Assembly: GCF_006716675.1 (NCBI RefSeq)
Contig: NZ_VFPM01000003.1
Span: forward strand, 496,001 to 560,000
Reading direction: 5' to 3'
Source of the DNA: Humibacillus xanthopallidus
GTDB taxonomy: Bacteria > Actinomycetota > Actinomycetes > Actinomycetales > Dermatophilaceae
Length of the DNA: 64,000 bases
Below are positions 25,436 through 34,828 of the stretch, piece after piece. The notes under the pieces were generated by a model. It was not told the origin of the DNA, searched no databases, and saw nothing but the letters and a program-made list of their open reading frames with translations. The position numbers and the translations under genes were made by a program. Each line of letters starts with the position of its first letter. Within the stretch, counting starts at the first letter, position 1.

Positions 25436-26337
25436 CGCCACACGTCCACATGAGAGATGAGACCGGAGGAACGACGATCGACGAGCAGGCTTCTCCCGCA
25501 AGCACATCCGACCCGCGGCCGGCCCGCGTCGGCATCCAGGTGCCACCGCAGCACGCCACGTGGGCACAGATCCGTCGCACCGCCTCGACGCTCGAGGAGA
25601 TGGGGGTCGACGTCCTGCTCAACTGGGACCACTTCTTCCCCCTGAGCGGTGACCGCGGCGGCCTGCACTTCGAGTGCTGGACGATGCTCGGCGCGTGGGC
25701 CGAGTCGACCGAGAGTGTCGAGATCGGCGCCCTCGTGACGTGCAACAGCTATCGCAACCCCAGCCTGCTCGCCGACATGGCACGCACCGTCGACCACATG
25801 AGCGAGGGGCGGCTCATCCTCGGCATCGGGTCGGGTTGGGCGCAGCTCGACTACGACGAGTACGGCTACGAGTTCGGCACCGCCGGCAGCCGCCTCGACG
25901 ACCTCGACCGCGACCTGCCGATCATCCGCGAGCGCTGGACGAAGCTCAACCCGGCGCCCACCCGCGACATCCCCATCCTCATCGGCGGCGGCGGCGAGAA
26001 GAAGACCCTGCGCATCGTCGCCGAGCACGCGAGCATCTGGCACGGTTTCGGCGGCCCCGAGGAGATCGCGCACAAGCACCGTGTCCTCGACGACTGGTGC
26101 GCGCGTCGGGGACGCGACCCGCTCGAGATCGAGCGCTCTGCCGGTGTGGCCTTCGTGCCGGGTCGCAACCCCAACCAGTCGGGCGACTACGCGAGCAACG
26201 CCCAGCAGCTGCACGACGTGGGCACGCGCCTCTTCACGGCGAGCGTCGCGGCCGCCGACCCCGACCTCGCGCGCGTGCGCGACCTCCTCCAGTGGCGTGA
26301 CGACGTCAACCGGGCCGAGGGAGTGCCCACGGCCTGA
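25432..26337 (+). CDS. LLM class F420-dependent oxidoreductase
   Basis: A 301-residue luciferase-like protein of the actinobacterial F420 branch. [19 protein letters not shown] opens the barrel, [23 protein letters not shown] and [20 protein letters not shown] are the F420-pocket strands, and [21 protein letters not shown] binds the phosphate side. The reaction is unknown. The GTG at 25432 overlaps the glgC stop (GTGA), suggesting coupling with glgC. An internal ATG at 25450 is an alternative start, and a GGAGGA at 25462 lies just after both, so the start is uncertain. An octamer hairpin follows the gene. Confidence 0.85.
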   Translation: MTPHVHMRDETGGTTIDEQASPASTSDPRPARVGIQVPPQHATWAQIRRTASTLEEMGVDVLLNWDHFFPLSGDRGGLHFECWTMLGAWAESTESVEIGALVTCNSYRNPSLLADMARTVDHMSEGRLILGIGSGWAQLDYDEYGYEFGTAGSRLDDLDRDLPIIRERWTKLNPAPTRDIPILIGGGGEKKTLRIVAEHASIWHGFGGPEEIAHKHRVLDDWCARRGRDPLEIERSAGVAFVPGRNPNQSGDYASNAQQLHDVGTRLFTASVAAADPDLARVRDLLQWRDDVNRAEGVPTA

Positions 26338-26352
26338 GCGGCCCCGGCCGCG

Positions 26353-26378
26353 CGGCATACCCCTCGGGCCGTATGCCG
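26353..26378. repeat. Inverted pair of GTATGCCG octamers (putative terminator)
   Basis: CGGCATAC (26353-26360) and GTATGCCG (26371-26378) are perfect complements around a 10-nt GC-rich loop, 15 nt after the LLM gene and 32 nt before the serB -10 box. Confidence 0.75.
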
Positions 26379-26409
26379 GATGGCCGGGCAAGCGCGTAGG
26401 CGCGCTCAC

Positions 26410-26415
26410 TACCCT
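26410..26415 (+). promoter_or_regulatory. -10 box TACCCT of serB
   Basis: It ends 7 nt before GTG 26423 and excludes the much longer upstream reading of the same frame. Confidence 0.5.
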
Positions 26416-26422
26416 GATCCGG

Positions 26423-27685
26423 GTGAGCGAAGCGAGCGCATCGTCCCTGCCCGCCGACGACGGGTGGGAGGGCCACACCCTCAGCATCACCGTGACGGGT
26501 GAGGACCGCCCGGGAGTCACGGGCACCCTTCTCGGAGCCGTGGCCGGCATCGGCGCCGAGGTGCTCGACATCCAGCAGGTCGTCGTGCACGGTCACCTCA
26601 CCCTGACGCTGCTGCTGCGGCCCGGCGCACACGTCGAGCAGCTGCGCGACGCCGCCGCCGTCGCCGCCCACCGCCTCGGCCTCGTGCTGACCGTCACCGA
26701 GGGCAGCGGCGACAACGCCCGGCCACGCCAGGGCCGTGCGGCCGTGGTCGTGCTCGGCGCTCCGCTGCAGGCCGACGCGGTCTCGCTCGTCACGACCCGG
26801 ATCGCCGAGCACGGCGCCAACATCGACCGCATCCGGCGCCTCTCGCGCTACCCCGTGACGACGGTGGAGTTCGACATCTCCGGTGCCGACGTGCCGTCGC
26901 TGCGCACCGAGCTCGCGCTCGTCGCGACGAGCGAGGGCATCGACATCGCCGTCGCACCCGGTGGGCTGGCCCGCCGGGGCCGTCGCCTCGTCGTGCTCGA
27001 CGTCGACTCGACGCTGATCCAGCAGGAGGTCATCGAGCTGCTGGCGGCCCACTGCGGACGCGAGGCCGAGGTCGCCGAGGTCACGGCGCGCGCGATGGCC
27101 GGCGAGCTCGACTTCGAGGAGTCGCTCCGGGCGCGCGTCGCCACCCTCGCCGGTCTGCCGGCCTCGGTGCTCGACGAGGTCAGGGACGCCATCGAGCTGA
27201 CCCCGGGAGCCCGGACGCTCGTGCGCACCCTCAAGCGACTCGGCTTCACCGTGGGCCTCGTCAGCGGCGGCTTCATCGAGATCGTCGGGAGGCTCGCCGA
27301 CGACCTCGGCATCGACCACGCGCGCGCGAACCGTCTCGAGATCGAGGACGGCCGTCTCACCGGGCGCGTCGTCGGCGAGGTCGTCGACCGGGCCGGCAAG
27401 GCCCGCGCACTGCGCGAGTTCGCCGAGCAGGAGGGCCTGCCGCTCAGCCGGACCGTGGCCATCGGCGACGGCGCCAACGACCTCGACATGCTCGACGCCG
27501 CCGGGCTCGGCGTCGCCTTCAACGCCAAGCCGATCGTGCAGGAGCAGGCGCAGACCTCGGTCAACGTGCCCTACCTCGACTCGGTGCTCTACCTGCTCGG
27601 CATCTCGCGCGAGGAGATCGAGGAAGCCGATCTCGACGACGGCACGCCGACCCACGCTCCTCCGGTCCCTCACGCGTCTCACTAG
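26423..27685 (+). CDS. serB: Phosphoserine phosphatase with two ACT domains
   Basis: A 420-residue SerB, releasing serine from O-phosphoserine in the last step of serine synthesis. Two N-terminal ACT-type regulatory domains (about residues 15-90, ITVTGEDRPGVTGTLLGAV, and 105-180) precede a HAD phosphatase core. That core has nucleophile motif VLDVDSTLIQQEV (about 190-202), motif II LVSGGF, and motif III AIGDGANDLDMLDAAG. The double-ACT form is usual in actinobacteria and suggests serine feedback. The GTG start is leaderless by its -10 box. The TAG stop is part of the cyanophycinase -10 box. Confidence 0.93.
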   Translation: MSEASASSLPADDGWEGHTLSITVTGEDRPGVTGTLLGAVAGIGAEVLDIQQVVVHGHLTLTLLLRPGAHVEQLRDAAAVAAHRLGLVLTVTEGSGDNARPRQGRAAVVVLGAPLQADAVSLVTTRIAEHGANIDRIRRLSRYPVTTVEFDISGADVPSLRTELALVATSEGIDIAVAPGGLARRGRRLVVLDVDSTLIQQEVIELLAAHCGREAEVAEVTARAMAGELDFEESLRARVATLAGLPASVLDEVRDAIELTPGARTLVRTLKRLGFTVGLVSGGFIEIVGRLADDLGIDHARANRLEIEDGRLTGRVVGEVVDRAGKARALREFAEQEGLPLSRTVAIGDGANDLDMLDAAGLGVAFNAKPIVQEQAQTSVNVPYLDSVLYLLGISREEIEEADLDDGTPTHAPPVPHASH

Positions 27686-27688
27686 GCT
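27683..27688 (+). promoter_or_regulatory. -10 box TAGGCT of cphB, overlapping the serB stop
   Basis: It ends 6 nt before ATG 27695; its first three bases are the serB stop codon. Confidence 0.45.
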
Positions 27689-27694
27689 GGCCCG

Positions 27695-28612
27695 ATGCAG
27701 AGCGTGACATCGTCCGGATCGAGCCAGGGGTCCACCCCACGCCGCACCCTGCTCATCATCGGGGGCGCCGAGGACCGCATCGGGCGGTCGGTCGTCCTCA
27801 AGCGCTTCGTCAAGCTCGCCGGCGGGCGCCATTCGCACATCGTCGTCATCCCGACCGCGTCGTCCTTCGCCCAGGAGGTCTCCGAGGCCTACCGCGACGT
27901 CTTCACCCGGCTGCGCGGCGGTGACGTGTCGGTCGTCCACCCGGCCACGCGACGCGAGGCGAGCGACCCGGCACTCGTCGCTGCCCTCGACTCGGCGACG
28001 GGTGTCTTCCTCACCGGCGGCAGCCAGGTCAAGCTCGCCCAGAACGTCGTCGGCACCCCGGTGGGCGACGCGATCGTGCGCGCCTACGAGCGCGGCGCCG
28101 TCGTGGCGGGCACCTCCGCCGGCGCCTCGATCATGAGCCGCTACATGATCTCGCTCGGCGAGGAGGGCCTGACCCCGCGACAGCGTGCCAGCCAGATCTC
28201 GGCGGGTCTGGGGCTCGTCGAGGACGTCATCATTGACCAGCACTTCGACCAGCGCGGTCGCTACGGCCGTCTCATGTCGATGGTCGCGGCCTCCCCCAAC
28301 CTCCTCGGCATGGGCATCGACGAGAACACCGCCGCCGAGATCCGTGACGCCAAGGTCATGTCGGTCATCGGGGCCGGCGCGATCTTCGTCGTCAACGCCC
28401 GCAACGCCATCACCGACGCCCCGGACGCGCGCCGCGGTGCCCCGCTGCTCGTTTCGGGAGCGGTGGTGCACACGCTGCCCACGGGCAGTACCTTCGACCT
28501 GCAGCACGTGGAGCTGACCGCCTTCGTCGAGCGCCACCCGGACATCGAGGGTGCGGTCGTTCCCGCGAAGGTCCGCGCCGCGCGCTCCGCCCCGAGCAGC
28601 GCTGCCCACTGA
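27695..28612 (+). CDS. cphB: Cyanophycinase (S51 serine peptidase)
   Basis: A 305-residue CphB. The family degrades the storage polymer cyanophycin (multi-L-arginyl-poly-L-aspartate) to beta-Asp-Arg dipeptides. The opening LLIIGGAEDRIGRSVVLKRF, the FLTGGSQVKLAQ segment and the nucleophile elbow VAGTSAGASIMSR (catalytic Ser about residue 140) are family hallmarks, with IIDQHFDQRGRYGRL as the later His-containing block. There is no signal peptide, so it is intracellular. It lies 44 nt before cphA on the same strand, the common cphB-cphA order, so synthesis and mobilisation are encoded together. Confidence 0.93.
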   Translation: MQSVTSSGSSQGSTPRRTLLIIGGAEDRIGRSVVLKRFVKLAGGRHSHIVVIPTASSFAQEVSEAYRDVFTRLRGGDVSVVHPATRREASDPALVAALDSATGVFLTGGSQVKLAQNVVGTPVGDAIVRAYERGAVVAGTSAGASIMSRYMISLGEEGLTPRQRASQISAGLGLVEDVIIDQHFDQRGRYGRLMSMVAASPNLLGMGIDENTAAEIRDAKVMSVIGAGAIFVVNARNAITDAPDARRGAPLLVSGAVVHTLPTGSTFDLQHVELTAFVERHPDIEGAVVPAKVRAARSAPSSAAH

Positions 28613-28656
28613 GTCCCACGAGCAGTCCGTTTCAGACGACCCGCAGGAGGAGTCCC

Positions 28657-31545
28657 ATGGCCGTCGAGGTCCCCACCCCCACCGGTCCGGCGCGCCCGGA
28701 CCTCACGATCCTCGAGACGCGGATCTACCGGGGCCCCAACGTCTGGTCCTACCAGCAGGCCATCCACCTCGTCGTCGACCTCGGCTCCCTCGAGGACTAC
28801 CCCACCGTCTCGCTCCCGGGCTTCACCGAGCAGCTGCTCGAGGCCGTGCCCGGGCTGCACAACCACACGTGCTCGCGCGGACGCCGCGGCGGCTTCGTCG
28901 AGCGGCTCCACGAGGGAACCTGGCTCGGGCACGTCGCCGAGCACGTTGCCCTCCAGCTCCAGACGCTCGCCGGCCACGAGTCGAGGCGCGGCAAGACGCG
29001 CGCGGTCAAGGGGGTGCGGGGCCGATACAACGTCATCTACAGCTACACCGACGAGACCGTCGGGGTCGCGGCCGGCAAGCTGTCGGTCCGGTTGCTCAAC
29101 CACCTCGTGGCGCCGGAGGACGGCTTCGACTTCGAGACCGAATTCAACGCCTTCCTGCGCCAGGCAGAGCGCGTGGCCTTCGGACCGTCGACGGCCGCGA
29201 TCCTCGAGGAGGCGGCGTCTCGCGACATCCCCTTCATCCGGCTCAACTCGGCCTCGCTCGTCCAGCTCGGCCAAGGCGTCCACGCCCAGCGCATCCGGGC
29301 CACGATGACCTCCAAGACGGGCGCCCTCGCGGTCGACATCGCGAGCGACAAGGACCTCACGACCAAGCTGCTCGGCTCGGCGGGGCTTCCCGTGCCGAAG
29401 CAGGAGTCGGCCCGCACCCTGCGGGGCACCGTCGAGGCGGCCCGACGCATCGGCTTCCCCGTCGTGGTCAAACCGCTCGACGGCAACCACGGACGCGGGG
29501 TCTGCCTCAACCTCATGAGCGACGCCGACGTCGAGAAGGCCTACGACATCGCCAAGGCGGAGTCGCGCCGCGGCACGATCATCGTCGAGTCCTTCGTCAC
29601 CGGGCGCGACTACCGCTGCCTCATCGTCGGCGGCAAGATGCAGGCGATCGCCGAGCGGGTGCCGGCCCACGTCATCGGCGACGGCACGAGCACGGTGTCC
29701 GAGCTCGTCGACCTCACCAACGCCGACCCACGCCGCGGCGTCGGCCACGAGAAGGTCCTGACCAAGATCCGTGTCGACGCGAACGCCGAGGAGATCCTCG
29801 CGGGGCAGGGCTACACCCTCTCCTCCGTGCCGCCCGAGGGCGAGATGGTCAAGCTCGCGCTGACGGGCAACATGTCGACGGGCGGCATCTCGATCGACCG
29901 CACCTTCGACGCGCACCCCGACAACGTCGAGATCGCCGAGGAAGCCGCGCGCATGGTCGGTCTCGATGTCGCGGGCATCGACTTCATCTGCCCCGACATC
30001 ACCTACCCGGTGCGTGAGACGGGTGGCGCGATCTGCGAGGTCAACGCTGCGCCCGGCTTCCGCATGCACACGCATCCCACGGTGGGTGAGCCCCAGTTCA
30101 TCGCCAAGCCGGTCGTCGACCTGCTCTTCCCGCCCGGCGCGCAGTCGCGGGTGCCGATCGTCGCGGTGACCGGTACCAACGGCAAGACGACGACCTCGCG
30201 CATGATCGCCCACATCTTCAAGGGCCTCGGGCGCAAGGTCGGCATGACCTCGACCGATGGCGTCGTCATCGACGAGCGCCTCGTCATCAAGGCCGACGCG
30301 TCGGGGCCGCGCTCCGCGCGGATGGTCCTGCAGAACCCCCGTGTCGACTTCGCCGTCATGGAGGTCGCTCGTGGCGGCATCCTGCGTGAGGGCCTCGGCT
30401 ACGACCGCAACGACATCGCGGTCGTGACGAACGTCCAGCCAGATCACCTGGGCCTCAAGGGAATCGACACCTTGCGCCAGCTCGCTGACGTCAAGGCCGT
30501 CATCGTCGAGGCCGTGCCGCGCGACGGCTTCGCCGTCCTCAACGCCGACGACCCGCACGTGCGCAACATGCGCCGCCGGTGCTCCGGAGGCATCGTCTGG
30601 TTCACCATGGCCGAGCCGGGCAGCGAGGTGCGCGAGTTCGTCGACGACTACTGCCGTCGGGGTGGCCGCGCCGTCGTGCTCGAGCCGAGCGAGCGCGGCG
30701 AGATGATCGTCATCAAGCACGGTCGGCGGAGCATGCAGCTCGCCTGGACCCACCTGCTGCCGGCCACCTTCGGCGGAGCCGCCCGCTTCAACGTGGCCAA
30801 CTCGCTGGCGGCCGCCGGTGCCGCCTTCGCCGCGGGCGCACCGCTGCACGACATCCGCCAGGGCCTGCGGACCTTCGCCACGACCTACTACCTCTCCCCC
30901 GGTCGCCTCAACCTCATCGAGGTGGGCAATGCCGACGTCTTCGTCGACTACTGCCACAACGCGGCCGGCATGAAGGAGCTCGGCGCCTTCGTCGACCGCT
31001 ACGCCGCGCAGAAGCAGGGCCAGCACGACCTGACGAAGACCTCCCGCATCGGGATGATCGGCGCCGCCGGCGACCGGCGTGACGACGACATGCGCGAGCT
31101 CGGCCACGTCGCGGCCCAGCACTTCGACGTGCTCGTCATCCGCGAGGACGAGCGGCTCCGCGGCCGCAAGCCCGGTGAGACGGCGGGGCTCATCGCCGAG
31201 GGAGCCCACACGGCGATGCAGGAGGGGGCCCGCTGCCGGCAGGTCGAGGTCGTCCTCGACGAGCTCGAGGCCACCCGTCACGTCCTCGCCCGCACCAACC
31301 CCGGCGACCTCGTCGTCATGTGCGTCGACCAGCACGCCATGGTTGTCACCGAGCTCGAGGAGCGCACCAAGCACGCGCAGGCCGGCGCCCGCATCGGGCT
31401 GCCCAGCGCCGCCACGAGCGACCCCGACCTCGACCCGACGACCCTCACCTCGACCGCGGAGGCAGAGGGCACCGAGGCCGAGGGCGAGGCCCTCGCGGTC
31501 GTCCCGGGCGAGACCCACCCGCCCCTCGACGACACCGCCATCTGA
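28657..31545 (+). CDS. cphA: Cyanophycin synthetase
   Basis: A 962-residue CphA that adds Asp and then Arg to the growing polymer, with one ATP used for each. The order is an N-terminal domain (about 1-165, ILETRIYRGPNVWSYQQAIH), an ATP-grasp domain (about 215-480, FPVVVKPLDGNHGRGVCLNL; EVNAAPGFRMH) for Asp addition, and a Mur-ligase-like domain (from about 490; P-loop VTGTNGKTTTSRMIAH near 505) for Arg addition. All three catalytic parts look intact. After about residue 905 comes an acidic low-complexity tail. The ribosome-binding site AGGAGGAG precedes ATG 28657. An inverted repeat lies between it and a convergent Mur ligase gene. Confidence 0.95.
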   Translation: MAVEVPTPTGPARPDLTILETRIYRGPNVWSYQQAIHLVVDLGSLEDYPTVSLPGFTEQLLEAVPGLHNHTCSRGRRGGFVERLHEGTWLGHVAEHVALQLQTLAGHESRRGKTRAVKGVRGRYNVIYSYTDETVGVAAGKLSVRLLNHLVAPEDGFDFETEFNAFLRQAERVAFGPSTAAILEEAASRDIPFIRLNSASLVQLGQGVHAQRIRATMTSKTGALAVDIASDKDLTTKLLGSAGLPVPKQESARTLRGTVEAARRIGFPVVVKPLDGNHGRGVCLNLMSDADVEKAYDIAKAESRRGTIIVESFVTGRDYRCLIVGGKMQAIAERVPAHVIGDGTSTVSELVDLTNADPRRGVGHEKVLTKIRVDANAEEILAGQGYTLSSVPPEGEMVKLALTGNMSTGGISIDRTFDAHPDNVEIAEEAARMVGLDVAGIDFICPDITYPVRETGGAICEVNAAPGFRMHTHPTVGEPQFIAKPVVDLLFPPGAQSRVPIVAVTGTNGKTTTSRMIAHIFKGLGRKVGMTSTDGVVIDERLVIKADASGPRSARMVLQNPRVDFAVMEVARGGILREGLGYDRNDIAVVTNVQPDHLGLKGIDTLRQLADVKAVIVEAVPRDGFAVLNADDPHVRNMRRRCSGGIVWFTMAEPGSEVREFVDDYCRRGGRAVVLEPSERGEMIVIKHGRRSMQLAWTHLLPATFGGAARFNVANSLAAAGAAFAAGAPLHDIRQGLRTFATTYYLSPGRLNLIEVGNADVFVDYCHNAAGMKELGAFVDRYAAQKQGQHDLTKTSRIGMIGAAGDRRDDDMRELGHVAAQHFDVLVIREDERLRGRKPGETAGLIAEGAHTAMQEGARCRQVEVVLDELEATRHVLARTNPGDLVVMCVDQHAMVVTELEERTKHAQAGARIGLPSAATSDPDLDPTTLTSTAEAEGTEAEGEALAVVPGETHPPLDDTAI

Positions 31546-31564
31546 CCTCGACCCCGTCGGGAAC

Positions 31565-31640
31565 TGGGCACTCGACGGTGAATTCTCGTCGAGTGCCCAC
31601 TTCCTGACGCCCCGGTCACGTCGAGAACTGGGCACTCGAC
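31565..31640. repeat. Inverted and direct repeat between convergent cphA and the Mur ligase-TPR gene
   Basis: TGGGCACTCGACG (31565-31577) and its perfect complement (31587-31599) form a 13-bp stem with a 9-nt loop. A further direct copy GAACTGGGCACTCGAC lies at 31625-31640. It probably works as a two-way terminator; the extra copy suggests a mobile or amplified intergenic element. Confidence 0.75.
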
Positions 31641-31654
31641 CTCGGGACATGGGT

Positions 31655-34003
31655 TCAGTCGGCGCGCGGCGGGGCCAGCTCGTCCGCGTAGGCGCGCAGG
31701 GCTCGACGGTAGGACTGCGTGTCGACGTCCGTGGTCGCCTCGAGCGATGCCCGGATGAGGTCGGCGACCGCCTGCCGCTCCTGACCGAGGTCGGCCTGCA
31801 CGAGCGCCCGGAACATGATGGCCGCCGTGTTGTGCGGTCGAGCCTCCAGGACCTCGTCCACGATCGGCGCGGCCTCGGCGGCACGGCCCACGACCCGCAG
31901 GCTGGACGCGAGCTGGAGCTGGGCGCGGTGACGGTGCGGCTCCTTGAGGCCGGCTGCCAGCGCGTCCTCGTAGAGGCTGATCGCCTCCTGCTCGTCGCCG
32001 GCCGAGTCCTTGGCGCCGGCGAGCTCGAAGACGAGGCGGGCGTCGCCGGGGTGGTCGTCGACGAGGTGCTGCGCCTCGGCGACCAGCGCTGCGGCGTCGT
32101 CCATGCTCCAGAGGGCGGCGATCTCCGACTCGAGCTCGTGCTCGCCGCGCGCCGCGACGACCTTGCGGCGGATCGTGCGCGCGTCGTCGACCGTGCCGCC
32201 GTGCTCGCGGATCCAGCCGTCGACCTCGGCGCGCTCGGCGTGACACATCAACGCGATGACGTCACCGGCGTGGGCGTGCGGAGCGAGGGCCTCCAGCGAG
32301 GCGAGCTCCGTGCCGTAGCCCGGCACGTCGAGGACGCCGACCTTGGCCAGCCCCTCCCGGAAGAGGTCGAGCAGGTCGTCGGCCTCGCGTCCGCGCAGGT
32401 AGTGCCGGGCGACCTTGAGGGCGACCTCCTCGGCGCCTCGGCCGGCGATCTCGCCCATGGCGATGATGGCCTCGTCGGTGCGGTCACCGGCGCACCCGAG
32501 GCTGAGCCGCACCGCCCCTCCGGGCGCCACGAGGCCCCGGGCCACCTCGAGCAGGGCCTCGAGGCCGGCCTCGTTGTGGGCCATGTCCATGATGACCGTG
32601 GCCCGGCCACCGGTCTCGAGCGGGAGCGAGTAGGTGTTGAGCCGCCCCCAGTTGTGCTCGGGGTCGGGCGCGAAGGTGCGCAGCCCCTCGATGACGGCAG
32701 AGCGCGCGACGCCGAGGCCCAGGGCCGCCGCAGCGCCGGCGAGGGCGTTGGCGATGTTGTTGTGCGACAGGCCGGACAGCGTCATAGGCACGTCGACGAT
32801 CTTGACGAGGCGGTCGGGGTCGCCGTTCTGCGACAGCACGACGATCTCGCCGTCGAGCACGGTGATGCCGCGCCCGCCCTGGTTGATCGACTCCCACAGC
32901 GCGGGCGATGCAGGGTCGAGGCTGAAGGCCCACGGCTTCGCCTTGATGCCGTGCCGCATCGCCCAGACGCGCGGGTCGTCGCCGTTGAGGACCACCCACC
33001 CCTCCGGCTTGGTCACGGTCGTGACGATGGCCTTGACCTCAGCCAGCTGGTCGAGGGTGTCGATCCCCTGCAGGCCGAGGTGGTCGGCGCTGACGTTCGT
33101 GACGACGCTGACGTCGTTGGCGGTGACGCCCATGCCCTTGAGGAGCATCCCGCCCCGGGCGGTCTCGAGGATGCCGATCTCCAGACCGGGCGTCTCGAGC
33201 ACTCCCCGGGCGCCGGCCGGGCCGGAGAAGTCACCGGCCTCCTTGGTCTCGCCCATGACGACCACGCCGTCGGTCGAGCTCCACGCGGTGCGCAGGCCCG
33301 CGGTCATGCACATGTGCGCCATGAGGCGCGTCGTCGTCGTCTTGCCGTTCGTGCCGGTGACGGAGGCGACCGGGACCCGCGGCGTGATGACGCTCGGCGG
33401 GGGACCGTCGGGCGAGGCGAGGATGACGGCGCCCGCCGCCTCGATGACCTCGTCCGGTCGCCGCGACGGGTCGAGCAGCCCTGCCAGCATGGCGCCGATC
33501 TGCTCACCCGCCACCTGTCCGCGGGTGCGGTGAACCCAGGGGAAGGCGATGACGACGTCGTCGACGGTCTGCCCGGCGCGCACGCGCACTCCGAGGCGCC
33601 CCACCCCGATCTCGGAGCCGACCCGCTTGGTCACGGTGCGAATCACCCGCATGACGAACCGCTGGCGCAGAGCGCTGCCTCGACGACCCGGACGGGCAGC
33701 GCGCATCCCGAGGCGCCGGGCCAGCGCCTCGGCCTCGGTGCGCCGCATCGACAGGTAGCCGTGCAGGTGGAGGCTGACCTTGATCGTGGGGCGGGGGAAG
33801 TAGAGGTTGGGCCCCTCGAGCACGCGCACCTCGTCGACCCGCACGGCGGGCACCTCGGCAGGCACGTCGGCGGTCATCTCGCCGCCCGACGGGGCCGTCG
33901 GCGGCCTCGCGCCGGATGGTGCGGTGGTGTCCGAGGCGGTGTCCGAGACGCTGCCTGGCTCGGACGTCAGGGCAGGGGTGGAGGGGCTACCGGCGTCGGG
34001 CAT
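31655..34003 (-). CDS. CphA-like Mur ligase without ATP-grasp, fused to C-terminal TPRs
   Basis: A 782-residue fusion. After a Pro/Ser/Thr-rich leader (1-60), residues about 70-200 resemble the CphA N-terminal domain (RVLEGPNLYFPRPTIKVSLHL), but no ATP-grasp domain follows. A Mur-ligase core begins near 215 (VTGTNGKTTTTRLMAH) with VVTNVSADHLGLQGIDT and MDMAHNEAGLEALLEVARG, close to the CphA muramyl-ligase half. From about 635 to the end are tetratricopeptide repeats (GDARLVFELAGAKDSAGDEQ; QLQLASSLRVVGRAAEAAPI). It may ligate an amino acid to an acidic polymer or peptide; the acceptor is unknown. ATG 34003 has TAGAGT (34011-34016) at 7 nt. It is convergent with cphA. Confidence 0.85.
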   Translation of the reverse strand: MPDAGSPSTPALTSEPGSVSDTASDTTAPSGARPPTAPSGGEMTADVPAEVPAVRVDEVRVLEGPNLYFPRPTIKVSLHLHGYLSMRRTEAEALARRLGMRAARPGRRGSALRQRFVMRVIRTVTKRVGSEIGVGRLGVRVRAGQTVDDVVIAFPWVHRTRGQVAGEQIGAMLAGLLDPSRRPDEVIEAAGAVILASPDGPPPSVITPRVPVASVTGTNGKTTTTRLMAHMCMTAGLRTAWSSTDGVVVMGETKEAGDFSGPAGARGVLETPGLEIGILETARGGMLLKGMGVTANDVSVVTNVSADHLGLQGIDTLDQLAEVKAIVTTVTKPEGWVVLNGDDPRVWAMRHGIKAKPWAFSLDPASPALWESINQGGRGITVLDGEIVVLSQNGDPDRLVKIVDVPMTLSGLSHNNIANALAGAAAALGLGVARSAVIEGLRTFAPDPEHNWGRLNTYSLPLETGGRATVIMDMAHNEAGLEALLEVARGLVAPGGAVRLSLGCAGDRTDEAIIAMGEIAGRGAEEVALKVARHYLRGREADDLLDLFREGLAKVGVLDVPGYGTELASLEALAPHAHAGDVIALMCHAERAEVDGWIREHGGTVDDARTIRRKVVAARGEHELESEIAALWSMDDAAALVAEAQHLVDDHPGDARLVFELAGAKDSAGDEQEAISLYEDALAAGLKEPHRHRAQLQLASSLRVVGRAAEAAPIVDEVLEARPHNTAAIMFRALVQADLGQERQAVADLIRASLEATTDVDTQSYRRALRAYADELAPPRAD

Positions 34004-34066
34004 GGGCAGGACTCTAGCGAGCCGCAGGCGTGCCCGCTGCGCCGCGCCCACGCCGCACCGGCAGGG

Positions 34067-34828
34067 TCACTGACCCATCGCGTGGACGCCGCCGTCGACG
34101 TGCACGATCTCGCCCGTCGTGGCCGGGAACCAGTCGGACAGCAGGGCCGCACAGGCCTTCGCGGCCGGCACCGGGTCGTTGACGTCCCAGCCGAGCGGGG
34201 CTCGGTCGTCCCAGATCTGCTCGAACTGCTCGAACCCCGGGATCGACTTCGCCGCGGTCGTGCGGATCGGACCCGCCGCCACGAGGTTGCACCGCACGTC
34301 CTTCGGCCCGAGGTCGCGGGCGAGGTAGCGGTTCGTCGACTCGAAGGCGGCCTTGGCGACACCCATCCAGTCATAGACGGGCCAGGCGAACTTCGCGTCG
34401 AAGGTGAGACCGACGACGCTGCCGCCCTCGGGCATGAGGGGCAGGCACGCGACGGCGAGCGACTTGAGGCTGTAGGCCGAGATGTGCACCGCTGTCGACA
34501 CGTCCTCCCACGTGCCCTCGAGGAAGTTGAAGGCGCCCTGCGGCGCGAAGCCGATCGAGTGGAGCACGCCGTCGAGGCCGTCGACGTGCTCGCGGAGCCG
34601 GTCGGCGAGCGTGTCGAGGTGCTCCTGGTCGGAGACGTCGAGCTCGATGACGACAGGCGTCTCGGGCAGCCGCTTGGCGATGGTCTGCGTGATCTTCATC
34701 GTCCGGCCGAACGAGGTGAGCACGACGGTCGCACCCTCCTGCTGCGCGATCTTCGCGACGTGGAAAGCGATCGAGCTGTCCATGAGGACGCCGGTGATGA
34801 GGAGCTTCTTGCCTTCGAGGATTCCCAT
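34067..34828 (-). CDS. fabI: Enoyl-[acyl-carrier-protein] reductase (InhA/FabI)
   Basis: A 253-residue NADH-dependent enoyl-ACP reductase finishing each fatty-acid elongation cycle. The start MGILEGKKLLITGVLMDSSI carries the divergent dinucleotide-binding loop of FabI/InhA. LHSIGFAPQGAF and the catalytic VYDWMGVAKAAFES (Tyr and Lys spaced by six) lie near residues 150-165. The end GGVHAMGQ is typical. ATG 34828 is chosen over the in-frame start at 34879 because it gives the conserved N-terminus. It follows fabG on the same strand by 80 nt, the mycobacterial fabG1-inhA order. A perfect octamer palindrome lies between them. Confidence 0.94.
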   Translation of the reverse strand: MGILEGKKLLITGVLMDSSIAFHVAKIAQQEGATVVLTSFGRTMKITQTIAKRLPETPVVIELDVSDQEHLDTLADRLREHVDGLDGVLHSIGFAPQGAFNFLEGTWEDVSTAVHISAYSLKSLAVACLPLMPEGGSVVGLTFDAKFAWPVYDWMGVAKAAFESTNRYLARDLGPKDVRCNLVAAGPIRTTAAKSIPGFEQFEQIWDDRAPLGWDVNDPVPAAKACAALLSDWFPATTGEIVHVDGGVHAMGQ

